A stretch of DNA of 64,000 nt, taken from NCBI GenBank assembly GCA_017479425.1, contig JAFVCD010000028.1, positions 1 through 64,000 of the forward strand, given 5' to 3'. The position numbers and the translations under genes were made by a program. Under the pieces are notes generated by a model. The model made no database searches and was not told the DNA's origin. It worked only from the letters and a program-made list of their open reading frames with translations. This DNA is from Oscillospiraceae bacterium. GTDB lineage: Bacteria > Bacillota > Clostridia > Oscillospirales > Oscillospiraceae. The stretch's first letter is position 1; each line of letters begins with the position of its first letter. Shown here one piece after another: positions 1 through 7,329 of this stretch.

Positions 1-285
1 ATCCCATTGGTTTTGGAGCAGCGTGGCGGAGCGTTTGCCGTAAATTATCGAGAATTCATCAAAGAGCGTTTTGCAGAAGATATCGGTTTGGATTACAAAA
101 CAGGCAACGATGTAAAAAATGATGTGGCAAACTGTGTTCTGGCCGGATTGGTCGAAATAATGCTGTATGAGTTATCAAGTGAGATAATTCCTGACGAGTT
201 CACCTATAAGATTGGTGACGGTATTATAAAAAAAGGCGTTGCACTGACATTAAACGATGATTTGAATATCAAGTTTGGAAAGTAA
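1..285 (+). CDS. Hypothetical protein, 5' end outside window
   Basis: The reading frame is already open at base 1, where the first codons read Ile-Pro-Leu-Val, and it stops at 283-285. The true start is therefore probably to the left and only the C-terminal 94 residues are seen. The visible part is a soluble mixed alpha/beta sequence with no signal peptide or membrane segment, ending in NIKFGK. I recognise no family or catalytic motif. The stretch is clearly AT-richer than the chromosome to its right and adjoins a decayed gene, which fits acquired or degrading accessory DNA. An in-frame TTG at 7 is an unlikely start because no ribosome site is visible before it. Confidence 0.5.
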   Translation: MPLVLEQRGGAFAVNYREFIKERFAEDIGLDYKTGNDVKNDVANCVLAGLVEIMLYELSSEIIPDEFTYKIGDGIIKKGVALTLNDDLNIKFGK

Positions 286-434
286 GCGCCGCTTCCGGCT
301 CGCTTAAGAGGCTCGGCGCGAAGTCCGAAACAGCATCTGAATGAATGGTGACAGTGAAATCTGTCTGGGCATTTATCGGGCCGGTGATCTGTTTATCCAT
401 CTCTCCCTGCCCGGAAACGACTGCTGCCATATAA

Positions 435-722
435 GCGCGGAGCATAGTAGATGCAGGCGGATATGGCATAATCTGGAACGATGACCTCGACCTGTCCTGC
501 GATGAGCTTTTTGCAAACGGCGAGGTTGTAAAGACTCCGTTTGACGGTCTGATGGCGTTTACTGATGCGACTCAGCTCTGGGGACTGAATGAGAGCACAT
601 TGAGAAAGGCGATTGCTTACGGGAAGCTTGTAAACGGCGTAGATGCCTGCAAGTATGGCAAACAGTGGATCATCTCGACTGAGGCGATGAAAAGGGAGTA
701 TGGACAGCCGAAGGAAGCGTAA
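435..722 (+). pseudogene. Remnant of a DUF2442 / helix-turn-helix protein
   Basis: The frame from 435 to the stop at 720-722 encodes a DUF2442-like C-terminal piece (GGYGIIWNDDLDLSCDELF at about codons 8-26). It is followed by a short helix-turn-helix-like segment (DATQLWGLNESTLRKAIAYG) and a basic tail. DUF2442 proteins often sit beside toxin-antitoxin genes. Here an in-frame TAA at 432-434 cuts off the N-terminal half of the domain and no credible start codon precedes the conserved part, so the gene looks broken. An internal ATG at 552 could still give a 56-residue HTH peptide. The sequence between 286 and 434 does not continue DUF2442 in any frame I read. Confidence 0.5.
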
Positions 723-743
723 AAACATCAGCGCGGCGGGGTC

Positions 744-794
744 ACATCACCGGCTCCAATTAAAAAAAGTCACCCGATTGGGGTGACTTTTTTG
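744..794. terminator. Bidirectional terminator within a repeated module
   Basis: A stem AAAAGTCACCC / GGGGTGACTTTT flanked by A and T runs lies between the DUF2442 remnant and the end of the GH3 gene on the other strand, and should stop both. The 16 bases just upstream (ACATCACCGGCTCCAA, 744-759) recur at 7260-7275 before another hairpin of the same sequence, so the terminator is part of a dispersed repeat. Confidence 0.7.
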
Positions 795-822
795 TATTGA
801 TAGGGGAAATGGAAGCTTGTTG

Positions 823-3816
823 TCAGATCGTCTGGAGTGCGAAGCTAAGCATTGGGAGCCACTCTGTGAAGAATTTGAAGAGCAGGAGAGCGAGGATAAC
901 GCCGCCGATTGCCCAGAGGATTATGCGAAGCACCCAGATCTGCTTGCCGGGGAGTATGTTTGCGCCGCCTGCGCGGACAATCTCGAGGGTTACATAGCCG
1001 AGATAGATGACGGCGAGGGCGTTGAACGCGATGAGAAGGATAATGTAGACGGGGAAGCCCTCGGAGATCTCAAGCGACGATGCGGTGGCGTTAGCCTCCA
1101 TAAAGAGATAGTGCTTCACGCTCTCACGCAGCTTGTACTGACCGCCCTTCGAGGTGAGAGCCTCGGCAGAATAAACCGTGGACTGAGTGGTGCAGACGAG
1201 GTCGCAGCCTGCGGCAAGCGCCTGCTCAGCCTCGGCTGTGGTAAGGCTCTGCGCATCGGTGATAATGGCTCCGGTCATGCCCCACTCGTTTCTGAGTATG
1301 CCGGTGCAGACCGCCCATGAGCCCGGAGCTATGCGAGCGCCGATCCTCGCCATGGAGAGCATAACACCTGCGGAGGGAACTGCCTTGAGGGGAAGCTCAA
1401 AGGCTTTGAGGTAAATCTCACGTATCGCCTGTTCAGCGGCAAAGGGAGCGAGGCGGCCGTTTGCACCGCGGTTGAACTCCTGATCGTTAAGGAAGAAGTG
1501 CTTTATCTGGCAGTTAAGGCCGTTTCGCTTTGCCGCAAGAACTACCTCGCGGGCAAAAATACCGCTGAAGGTGCCGTCCTCGCCGTAATACTCGAAGTTT
1601 CTGCCGGAGAAGGCGGTGCGGTGAATGTTGACCGCCGGCGCCCACCAAATCGAGGCGCCCTTGAGGGTAAACTCCTGGCTGACAAGGTCGCCGAAAAGCC
1701 TGCCAAGCTCCTTATTCCACGTGGCGGCGAGGAGGTTTGCGTCGGTGAATTGGTAGCCGACTCCGCCGGAGACATAGTCTATCATACCCTGCGGGCCGTC
1801 CATGAAGAAGCTCTTGGCTTTGCCTATGGAGCTGACGGCGTCGTTGCCCCAGCCGGACTTTCCTGCAAGCTCAGTTTGCTCAGCCTGGGTCATCTGATTT
1901 AGAAGCTTATCCCAAGCCTCGTCATCGTAATCCTTGCCGGAGAGGTCGGAGAGCGTCAGACCGTTCTTCTCGCCGTAGGAAACCGCCTCCCACGAGCTGT
2001 CGTCCATACTCTTAGGATTTCCGGCAACTGCCCAGCCCTCGCTTTTCAGAACGGCGAGAATAGCGGGGTCGACCTCGTGGGTGTAGACGGTGCCTTTTTC
2101 GTCCATCGTCTGGCTGTCCGCCGCCATTGTGCCGTCGGCATAGCGAATGCCGCCGTTATCGAGAACGCTCCAGTCCGCGCGGCTGAGATACACGGCGTCG
2201 GGGAGAACGGCATCGTCAAAGAGATTCGTAATCTCATTTCCGGTGACTGCGGTGGAGAGGGTTTTCAGCTCGGAAAGGGTGTACTTATGCGTGAGAGCCT
2301 CGGAGCCGGACTTTGCGGCGAGGATCTTTTCCACAGCGTCGTGGGCATCTCTTGCGGCGGTGATGTAGTAATCGCCCGCCTCGAGGATGTAGGTCTTGGC
2401 GCCCTTAGCGTCGTAGCTCTTCATATCGTTTGCGTTTACTTTGAGGGTGATATTCTCGCTCTCGCCGGGGGCGAGAAGCTTCGTCTTTGCAAAGTCGAAG
2501 AGGTTGACGGAGGCCTTTTCAACGCCGTTTTCGCGGTCATAATCGGTGTAGGGCGCCTGGTAGTAGACCTCGACCACGTCCTTGCCGGCATTTGAGCCGG
2601 TGTTCGTGACCTTGAGGGAAATGGTCATATTGCCGTCCTCATCGGGAGCGGATACGGTGTAATCCGTCCAGTCAAACGTGGTGTAGCTGAGGCCGTGACC
2701 GAAGGGGAACGCCACGTCGGCGGCGTAATCGTAGCCTGCGGTATTGCCCTGACCGAGAACTGCGTCCTCATAGCGTGTCTCGTAGTACTTGTAGCCGACG
2801 TAAATGCCCTCACCGTAATTGAGATAGCTGTAGGTTCCGCCGACTGTTGTGGTGGTGGCGGCAACAAGCGCGCCGTTTTCGGTGAAGCGGAAGTCGCCGA
2901 AGTTCTGCATCGCGGGAGCGTTGAAGTTATCGTAGACGAAGGTATCGACTGTTCTGCCGGAGGGGTTATACTCGCCGGTGAGAAGCTTTCCCATGACCTC
3001 GACGCCGTCCTCGCCGGTGCCGCTGACCCAGATAATGGCGTCAAAGCCGTAGGCGGCGATGTCCTTCATGTTCATAGCGTTCGTTGTGTGCATAATAAGC
3101 ACGGTTTTCTTGAAGCCGGACGCCATGACAGAGGCAAAGAGGTCTTTTTCCTCGGGGGTGAGGTCAAGATAGCTGTCGCTGTCCGAGCCGCCGTAGCGAC
3201 CCATATATCTGGGCAGGTCGCCGCCCTCAGAGCCGCCGCGGGAAATTACTACGATTGCGGCGTCGGAGTAATCGGCGTAGCTCGACTTAAGTTCGTCGGT
3301 GTACTCGCTCTGCGGCACCTCGTCAAGCTGCCAGGTTCCGGCAACGCCGCCGTTACCGAGGTTTGCGCCAATGCCCCAGTCGGTGTGCTTGGACTGCTTG
3401 TAGAACTTTCTGAGCGAGGCGTTTATCTCAAGCCCTGCGCTCTCGAGGCTCTCGAGGAAAACGGTGTCCTTCGTTCCGGTGATGCGCTCCTTGGTCATCC
3501 ACATCTGCGCCGTCTGACCGAAAACGCTGACCTTGTCGCCCTTTGAGAGCGGCAGAGCGCCGTTATCGTTTTGGAGAAGCACAGTACCCTCAGCGACTAT
3601 CTGAAGCTCCGCATCCTTTTCGGCGGCGAGAAGCTCCTCGATGGTGGAGTAGTCCTGAGTTTCCACGGCGGCGATCTCGGTGCCGCCGACAGTGCCGAAG
3701 TATCCCGTGAGCGCTCTGTCCCAGCTCATAGCATAGACGGTTGCGCCGATGTTCAGAACGAGGGCGCAGACGAGAAATACGCACCAGATTATAAGTCCGA
3801 GCTTATTCTTTTTCAT
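823..3816 (-). CDS. Membrane-anchored GH3 glycosidase with permuted domains (module A)
   Basis: This 997-residue protein is a probable extracellular beta-glucosidase or beta-xylosidase of family GH3. An N-terminal membrane segment (about 5-27) and two C-terminal ones (about 921-946 and 960-982) anchor it. Domain order is swapped relative to most GH3 enzymes. The alpha/beta-sandwich domain comes first, with EGGDLP and a candidate acid/base Glu197, then a fibronectin-III-like domain. The TIM barrel comes last, with NIHRTAFSGRNFEYYGEDG, KHFFLNDQE and the nucleophile loop GAIITDAQS (Asp854). Such permutation is known from Ruminococcus albus and Butyrivibrio enzymes. Ala follows the nucleophile where Trp is usual, so substrate preference may differ. 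ATG at 3816 is chosen over an upstream GTG because AGGTG lies six bases before it. It is transcribed after the lipoprotein at 3877-4809. Exact substrate is unknown. Confidence 0.9.
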   Translation of the reverse strand: MKKNKLGLIIWCVFLVCALVLNIGATVYAMSWDRALTGYFGTVGGTEIAAVETQDYSTIEELLAAEKDAELQIVAEGTVLLQNDNGALPLSKGDKVSVFGQTAQMWMTKERITGTKDTVFLESLESAGLEINASLRKFYKQSKHTDWGIGANLGNGGVAGTWQLDEVPQSEYTDELKSSYADYSDAAIVVISRGGSEGGDLPRYMGRYGGSDSDSYLDLTPEEKDLFASVMASGFKKTVLIMHTTNAMNMKDIAAYGFDAIIWVSGTGEDGVEVMGKLLTGEYNPSGRTVDTFVYDNFNAPAMQNFGDFRFTENGALVAATTTTVGGTYSYLNYGEGIYVGYKYYETRYEDAVLGQGNTAGYDYAADVAFPFGHGLSYTTFDWTDYTVSAPDEDGNMTISLKVTNTGSNAGKDVVEVYYQAPYTDYDRENGVEKASVNLFDFAKTKLLAPGESENITLKVNANDMKSYDAKGAKTYILEAGDYYITAARDAHDAVEKILAAKSGSEALTHKYTLSELKTLSTAVTGNEITNLFDDAVLPDAVYLSRADWSVLDNGGIRYADGTMAADSQTMDEKGTVYTHEVDPAILAVLKSEGWAVAGNPKSMDDSSWEAVSYGEKNGLTLSDLSGKDYDDEAWDKLLNQMTQAEQTELAGKSGWGNDAVSSIGKAKSFFMDGPQGMIDYVSGGVGYQFTDANLLAATWNKELGRLFGDLVSQEFTLKGASIWWAPAVNIHRTAFSGRNFEYYGEDGTFSGIFAREVVLAAKRNGLNCQIKHFFLNDQEFNRGANGRLAPFAAEQAIREIYLKAFELPLKAVPSAGVMLSMARIGARIAPGSWAVCTGILRNEWGMTGAIITDAQSLTTAEAEQALAAGCDLVCTTQSTVYSAEALTSKGGQYKLRESVKHYLFMEANATASSLEISEGFPVYIILLIAFNALAVIYLGYVTLEIVRAGGANILPGKQIWVLRIILWAIGGVILALLLFKFFTEWLPMLSFALQTI

Positions 3817-3838
3817 ATTGGTCACCTCATTAATAGAT

Positions 3839-3860
3839 AAGCCCGGCGGGTGCCGGGCTT
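3839..3860 (-). other. Hairpin between lipoprotein and GH3 genes
   Basis: A 9-bp perfect stem AAGCCCGGC / GCCGGGCTT with a 4-base loop lies in the gap between the lipoprotein and GH3 genes. It is followed by a T-rich but interrupted run, so it may be a leaky terminator or an mRNA-stabilising hairpin giving more lipoprotein than enzyme. Equivalent hairpins occur at 51195-51227 and 59469-59492. Confidence 0.55.
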
Positions 3861-3876
3861 GTATGCTGGAATGGTT

Positions 3877-4809
3877 TTACTCTGCGGGAGTTTCAACGCC
3901 GGTCATGGTCATATCAGCGTCATTGAGTACCCAGACGTGGCTTACTGCCGGCCAGATCTGAGCCTGGAAGCCCTCCGGCTCACCTGTCAGGGTCAGCGTA
4001 ACGGTGTTGCCGTCCTTCACATAGGTGCAGTCGAAGGAAACGGCGGCGGTGAAGGTGGCGCTCGTCTCGTCGTTCAGAACGAGAGAGGCGTCGAAGCTCT
4101 GGTCGCCGAGGGCGACAGTGGCGGTGTAGCCGGTGCTTTCAGCCGGAGTCTCCTCAGCGGGGGCTTCCTCTGTGGGCTCGGGAGCGACTACAAATGCGCC
4201 CTCACGAGCAGCCTTTTGGAAGTCCTCAACGGAGGCGTACTTTATCTCCTTGGAGCCGGTAAGGTTTGCTACACGGAAGTACTGACCGCCGGCAATGCCG
4301 AAGTCGAAGCCGAAGCTGTAGCCGCCGTCAGCCTCCTCATAAACAACGTAGCTGTACTTGTGACCGATGCGGTCCTCAATCTCGCCGCCGGTCTCCTCTG
4401 CGATGTTGATGTGAAGCTCATCGCCGTCCGGGTCGGCAACCTTTTCCCAGGAGCCGAAATAGCGGTAGTCCGCGCGTCCGTCCTGATACTGGTTTGCCAT
4501 GACGGAGCCGTCGGAGTAGAGGTTCATAAGGAAGGAGAAGGCGATGCCGTACTCAGAGTCGCCCATATCCCAGTAGCCTGTGAACTGATACTCGGCGGTT
4601 TTGGAAGCCCAATCCTCCTCAAGCCACTTGTGGAAGCCGGTCCAGTTGCGCTGAGCGGGCTCTTCGGTGCTGGCGGCGGGCGCGTCGGTCTTTGCTTCTG
4701 TCTTGGCTTCGGGCTTCTCGTCTGCGGTATTGCCGCCGCATGAGGCGAGGGCAAGCGCGAGAGTGAGAACAAGGCAGAGTGCGATAGCTTTCAGAAATGT
4801 CTTTTTCAT
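3877..4809 (-). CDS. Lipoprotein of the GH3-associated family (module A)
   Basis: A 310-residue secreted lipoprotein with signal peptide and lipobox LALASC (acylated Cys24), then an Ala/Glu/Lys/Thr-rich linker to about residue 55. The mature part looks all-beta. Its last 90 residues (QSFDASLVLNDETSATF...TVTLTLTGEP) align by eye with the lipoprotein at 49998-51167 (NEFDAVLTLVDDTNATL...VVTLTPVEEP), so the two are paralogues. The family is unknown to me; glycan binding or a sensor role at the cell surface is only inferred from its neighbours. The GGAGG ribosome site at the ATG is strong. The promoter carries a pair of LytTR-type half-sites and faces away from the kinase gene at 4988. Confidence 0.75.
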   Translation of the reverse strand: MKKTFLKAIALCLVLTLALALASCGGNTADEKPEAKTEAKTDAPAASTEEPAQRNWTGFHKWLEEDWASKTAEYQFTGYWDMGDSEYGIAFSFLMNLYSDGSVMANQYQDGRADYRYFGSWEKVADPDGDELHINIAEETGGEIEDRIGHKYSYVVYEEADGGYSFGFDFGIAGGQYFRVANLTGSKEIKYASVEDFQKAAREGAFVVAPEPTEEAPAEETPAESTGYTATVALGDQSFDASLVLNDETSATFTAAVSFDCTYVKDGNTVTLTLTGEPEGFQAQIWPAVSHVWVLNDADMTMTGVETPAE

Positions 4810-4852
4810 CGTTATTCCTCCATTATATTTATTTGGGGCTTGTTACGTGAAA

Positions 4853-4920
4853 ATAATAGCTGTTTAATGTGCCTGCCTCAACCGAAAAAACACAATCTAA
4901 GCCATTTTAACATAACCTAA
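4853..4920 (-). promoter_or_regulatory. LytTR-A operator and promoter of the module A lipoprotein-GH3 operon
   Basis: Read on the minus strand, half-sites TTAGGTTATG (4920-4911) and TTAGATTGTG (4900-4891) lie exactly 20 bp apart. After a 9-bp gap come TTGAGG (4881-4876), a 17-bp spacer and TATTAT (4858-4853). The first half-site is identical, 10 of 10 bases, to one before the regulator gene at 6304, with the same 9-bp gap to the -35. LytTR regulators bind direct repeats about two helical turns apart, so activation by the adjacent regulator is inferred. Confidence 0.7.
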
Positions 4921-4935
4921 CAGCATAAATTAAAA

Positions 4936-4964
4936 TTGACCTTTGCTTTGGAATTTTATATAAT
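4936..4964 (+). promoter_or_regulatory. Promoter of the module A kinase gene
   Basis: TTGACC (4936-4941), a 17-bp spacer and TATAAT (4959-4964) form a near-consensus sigma-A promoter. It has no LytTR half-sites in the right position, so the kinase is probably expressed constitutively. Its start point near 4971 favours translation from TTG at 4988 over GTG at 4979. Confidence 0.75.
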
Positions 4965-4987
4965 TGCTTTGAGAGAAGGTGAACGGT

Positions 4988-6307
4988 TTGGCGGTTATCC
5001 ACAGCATCCTCGGAGAATACACATATAACTTCATCGTAATTTCGTCTTTTTCAATTCCGATGATTATTTCAATACTGCTCTACTGCAGATATCTTCCGAA
5101 GAGGAGATACTTTGTTCCGAGGCTCATTTTTGCTTTTTTAATCTGCATAGCGTCATTTTACCTGCTCGCCGTTCTTCGGACGAAGGTAAACGGCATATTC
5201 ACCCGGCTTCTTACGATGCTCGTTACATATTTCATTTTCCTGCTGCTCATCCATATATGCTATGAAGGAAGCCCGTATAGAAAGCTTATGGCGTGGTGCG
5301 CCGCCTACGCAACAGAGGAGATTTCCTCCCGCGTTTTCACCCTTTGCGTTATGCTCTCGGGAAACGTTCACTATGAGACGATAAGCCTTTTCAGCACACC
5401 GAACGATACGCGCGACTGGCTTATAATGTTTTTGATAAGAACCCTTGTTATAATCGGATTGTGGCTTGCATTCGGGCGGGAACGGCTCAGCGAGGCGGAC
5501 AGAGAAACAAAGGGAAAAATCCCCGTTCTTTCTATGCTTTTTGCGCTCTGGCTCGTATTCTTTCAGGCGCTCAGCCGCGAATATATGCGAGAGAGCGATG
5601 CGCTGTACTTCATAATAAACCTGAGCGGCATCGTCGCAGCTCTGTTCGTTCTCTTACTGCGCACCGGAATATTCGTTCAGAACCGATACCGCCAGGAAAT
5701 AGCCCTTACCGAGCGCCTTATGCGGGAGGAGAGAAAGCAGTACGACAGCGTCAAGGAGAATATAGAGCTTGTCAATATGCGGTGCCACGACCTGCGCCAC
5801 CAGCTTGACGACCTCAGCTGCAAGCTCACTGAGGAGGAGCTGAAAAATCTGAAGCAGGCGCTCCACTTCTACGATTCCGGCATAAAGACCGGCAATGAGG
5901 TGCTCGACGTCGTCATCTACGAAAAGCAGCTTGTGTTCGATAAGGAGGGCGTGCGCTTTACCTGCATGGCGGATGGCTCGCTTCTCAGCTTCATGCGAAC
6001 TACGCATATCTACTCCCTCTTCAATAACGCCCTCGGCAATGCGCTCGAGGCTGTGCGAAAGCTCGATGACCCGGAAAAGCGCATAATCGACCTCTCAGTG
6101 CGCCGTGAGGGAGACTCTGTCGAGATAACTGTCACGAACTACTTTGACGGGCAAGCCCATGAGCCCACAACAAAGGACGACAAAAACCGCCACGGCTTCG
6201 GCATAAAGAGCATGAAATACATCGCATCGCTCTATAATGGCGAGCTTGAAACGAGCGCAAGCGGCGAGGTGTTCGAGCTTATCTGCCGCATACCGATACA
6301 GGATTAG
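4988..6307 (+). CDS. AgrC-like sensor histidine kinase (module A)
   Basis: About 439 residues, a sensor kinase of the AgrC/HPK10 group. The N-terminal 200 residues form about six membrane helices and no extracellular domain. A short coiled region leads to RCHDLRHQLDD with the likely phospho-acceptor His267. The GHKL ATPase domain follows, with N-box NALGNALEA and G-box HGFGIKSM. Relatives usually sense peptides. It is highly similar to the kinase at 48455-49819 (shared YDSxIKTGNEVLDVV and MRTxHIYSLFNNAL). Start: GTG at 4979 would leave only about 8 bases of leader, whereas TTG at 4988 has AAGGTG before it, so 4988 is preferred. It ends 85 bp before its response regulator. No agrB or agrD gene lies nearby. 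Confidence 0.85.
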   Translation: MAVIHSILGEYTYNFIVISSFSIPMIISILLYCRYLPKRRYFVPRLIFAFLICIASFYLLAVLRTKVNGIFTRLLTMLVTYFIFLLLIHICYEGSPYRKLMAWCAAYATEEISSRVFTLCVMLSGNVHYETISLFSTPNDTRDWLIMFLIRTLVIIGLWLAFGRERLSEADRETKGKIPVLSMLFALWLVFFQALSREYMRESDALYFIINLSGIVAALFVLLLRTGIFVQNRYRQEIALTERLMREERKQYDSVKENIELVNMRCHDLRHQLDDLSCKLTEEELKNLKQALHFYDSGIKTGNEVLDVVIYEKQLVFDKEGVRFTCMADGSLLSFMRTTHIYSLFNNALGNALEAVRKLDDPEKRIIDLSVRREGDSVEITVTNYFDGQAHEPTTKDDKNRHGFGIKSMKYIASLYNGELETSASGEVFELICRIPIQD

Positions 6308-6371
6308 GTTATGCTGCAAAATCCAAGGTTACGCTGCCTCGGTTGCAAATCCGCCCCGGAAATGCCATAAT
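6304..6371 (+). promoter_or_regulatory. LytTR-A operator and promoter of the module A regulator
   Basis: TTAGGTTATG (6304-6313) and CAAGGTTACG (6324-6333) are spaced 20 bp. A 9-bp gap leads to TTGCAA (6343-6348), a 17-bp spacer and CATAAT (6366-6371). The first half-site overlaps the kinase stop codon. The layout is the same as that before the lipoprotein at 4809 and predicts positive autoregulation of the regulator. Confidence 0.7.
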
Positions 6372-6392
6372 CGGCGCAAAGGGAGTGATAGT

Positions 6393-7109
6393 GTGGCAAT
6401 AAGAATAGCGATAGTCGAGGACGACATAGCCGCCTCCGACACAGTAAAGAGCTATATCGAGCGCTACGGGCGTGAAAACTCCCTCCAGTTCAAAATCACG
6501 CAGTATCCCGACGCCGTTTCGCTCCTTGACCGGTACTCCGCGGAGCACGATATAATCTTTATGGACATTCAGATGCCGTATATGAACGGTATGGACGCCG
6601 CGCACCGCCTCCGCTCACTCGACGGAAGGGTGATACTGATATTCACAACGAGCCTGATGCAGTACGCTGTCGAGGGCTATGAGGTCGACGCGCTCGCGTA
6701 TCTCGTAAAGCCCGTAAACTACTATGAATTTGCGATGAAGCTCACTAAGGCAGTAAAGCGCGTGCCGTTTATCTCCAAAGCTGACGTAGTGATAAACACG
6801 AAAAGCGGCGATATACGCCTCGCGCAGGAGGATATACGCTTTGTGGAGATAACCGGACACTGGGCTGTCTACCACACTCTCGGCGGCGACTACACACGCT
6901 ATTCGAGCCTCACAAAGGTAGAGAGCGAGCTTTCAAAAGACGATTTCTGCCGCTGCAACAGCTGCTATCTTGTGAATCTCGCCTGCGTTTCGAGGATAAA
7001 CGGTCTCGACTGCATTCTCGATAACGGCGTGGAGCTGAGAATAAGCCAGCCGAAGAAAAAGAGCTTTCTCGCCGCCATCGAAGCCTACCGCGCAAGACAT
7101 ACAAAATAA
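6393..7109 (+). CDS. LytTR-family response regulator (module A)
   Basis: A 238-residue response regulator. The receiver domain has acidic residues EDD (9-11) and phospho-acceptor Asp58 in IIFMDIQMP, with the T/S and K positions in TTSLMQ and YLVKPVNY. The C-terminal LytTR DNA-binding domain occupies about 135-238 (DIRFVEITGHW, FCRCNSCYLVNLACV, LRISQPKKKSF). LytTR domains bind paired direct repeats and usually activate. The start is GTG at 6393, after GGGAGTGATA; an upstream frame extension overlaps the promoter and kinase gene and is rejected. The likely partner is the kinase just upstream; likely targets are its own promoter and the lipoprotein-GH3 operon. Its last 15 codons plus terminator are duplicated at 12955-13043. 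Confidence 0.9.
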   Translation: MAIRIAIVEDDIAASDTVKSYIERYGRENSLQFKITQYPDAVSLLDRYSAEHDIIFMDIQMPYMNGMDAAHRLRSLDGRVILIFTTSLMQYAVEGYEVDALAYLVKPVNYYEFAMKLTKAVKRVPFISKADVVINTKSGDIRLAQEDIRFVEITGHWAVYHTLGGDYTRYSSLTKVESELSKDDFCRCNSCYLVNLACVSRINGLDCILDNGVELRISQPKKKSFLAAIEAYRARHTK

Positions 7110-7129
7110 TAATAATAATAAAAATAATA

Positions 7130-7160
7130 CGCCGCCCTCGGCTTGAGGACGGCGCTTTCT
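7130..7160 (+). terminator. Intrinsic terminator of the module A regulator
   Basis: Stem CGCCGCCCTC / GAGGACGGCG with a GGCTT loop, followed by CTTTCT. It is preceded by a run of AAT triplets. The same element recurs at 13009-13039. Confidence 0.7.
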
Positions 7161-7275
7161 GCGTAATACTGCTCCCAAATAAGCAGACACAGGGGAAAGT
7201 TACGGATCGCCTTTGTGACGCAGTTGGATAACGTCTTGCTTTAATTAGGGATTAGTATTACATCACCGGCTCCAA
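7161..7275. other. Gene-free stretch with repeat remnant
   Basis: No reading frame with a ribosome site is visible here. Bases 7260-7275 (ACATCACCGGCTCCAA) repeat 744-759 exactly, and each copy is followed by a hairpin of the same stem sequence. The rest of the stretch is unexplained. Confidence 0.4.
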
Positions 7276-7306
7276 ATAAAAAGTCACCCTCTCGGGTGAC
7301 TTTTTG
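7276..7306. terminator. Bidirectional terminator downstream of gltA
   Basis: Stem AAAAAGTCACCC / GGGTGACTTTTT with a short loop ends the leftward gltA transcript and can also stop the regulator transcript. It is almost the same hairpin as at 763-794. Confidence 0.75.
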
Positions 7307-7329
7307 TGCTATATGAGCAAAATTTTGGC

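Noticed and set aside
269..728. Two minus-strand frames covering the DUF2442 remnant
   Set aside because: The plus-strand frame has clear domain similarity and the minus frames match nothing.
4810..4978. Small pheromone-precursor gene in the gap between lipoprotein and kinase
   Set aside because: No short frame with a ribosome site and an agrD-like Cys/Ser core is present in this gap or in 49820-49997.
6237..6392. Upstream extension of the module A regulator
   Set aside because: It overlaps the kinase gene and the paired half-site promoter; GTG 6393 has a ribosome site and aligns with the module B regulator.
7161..7259. Possible recombinase or tRNA remnant
   Set aside because: No cloverleaf can be folded and no frame gives more than short unrelated peptides.
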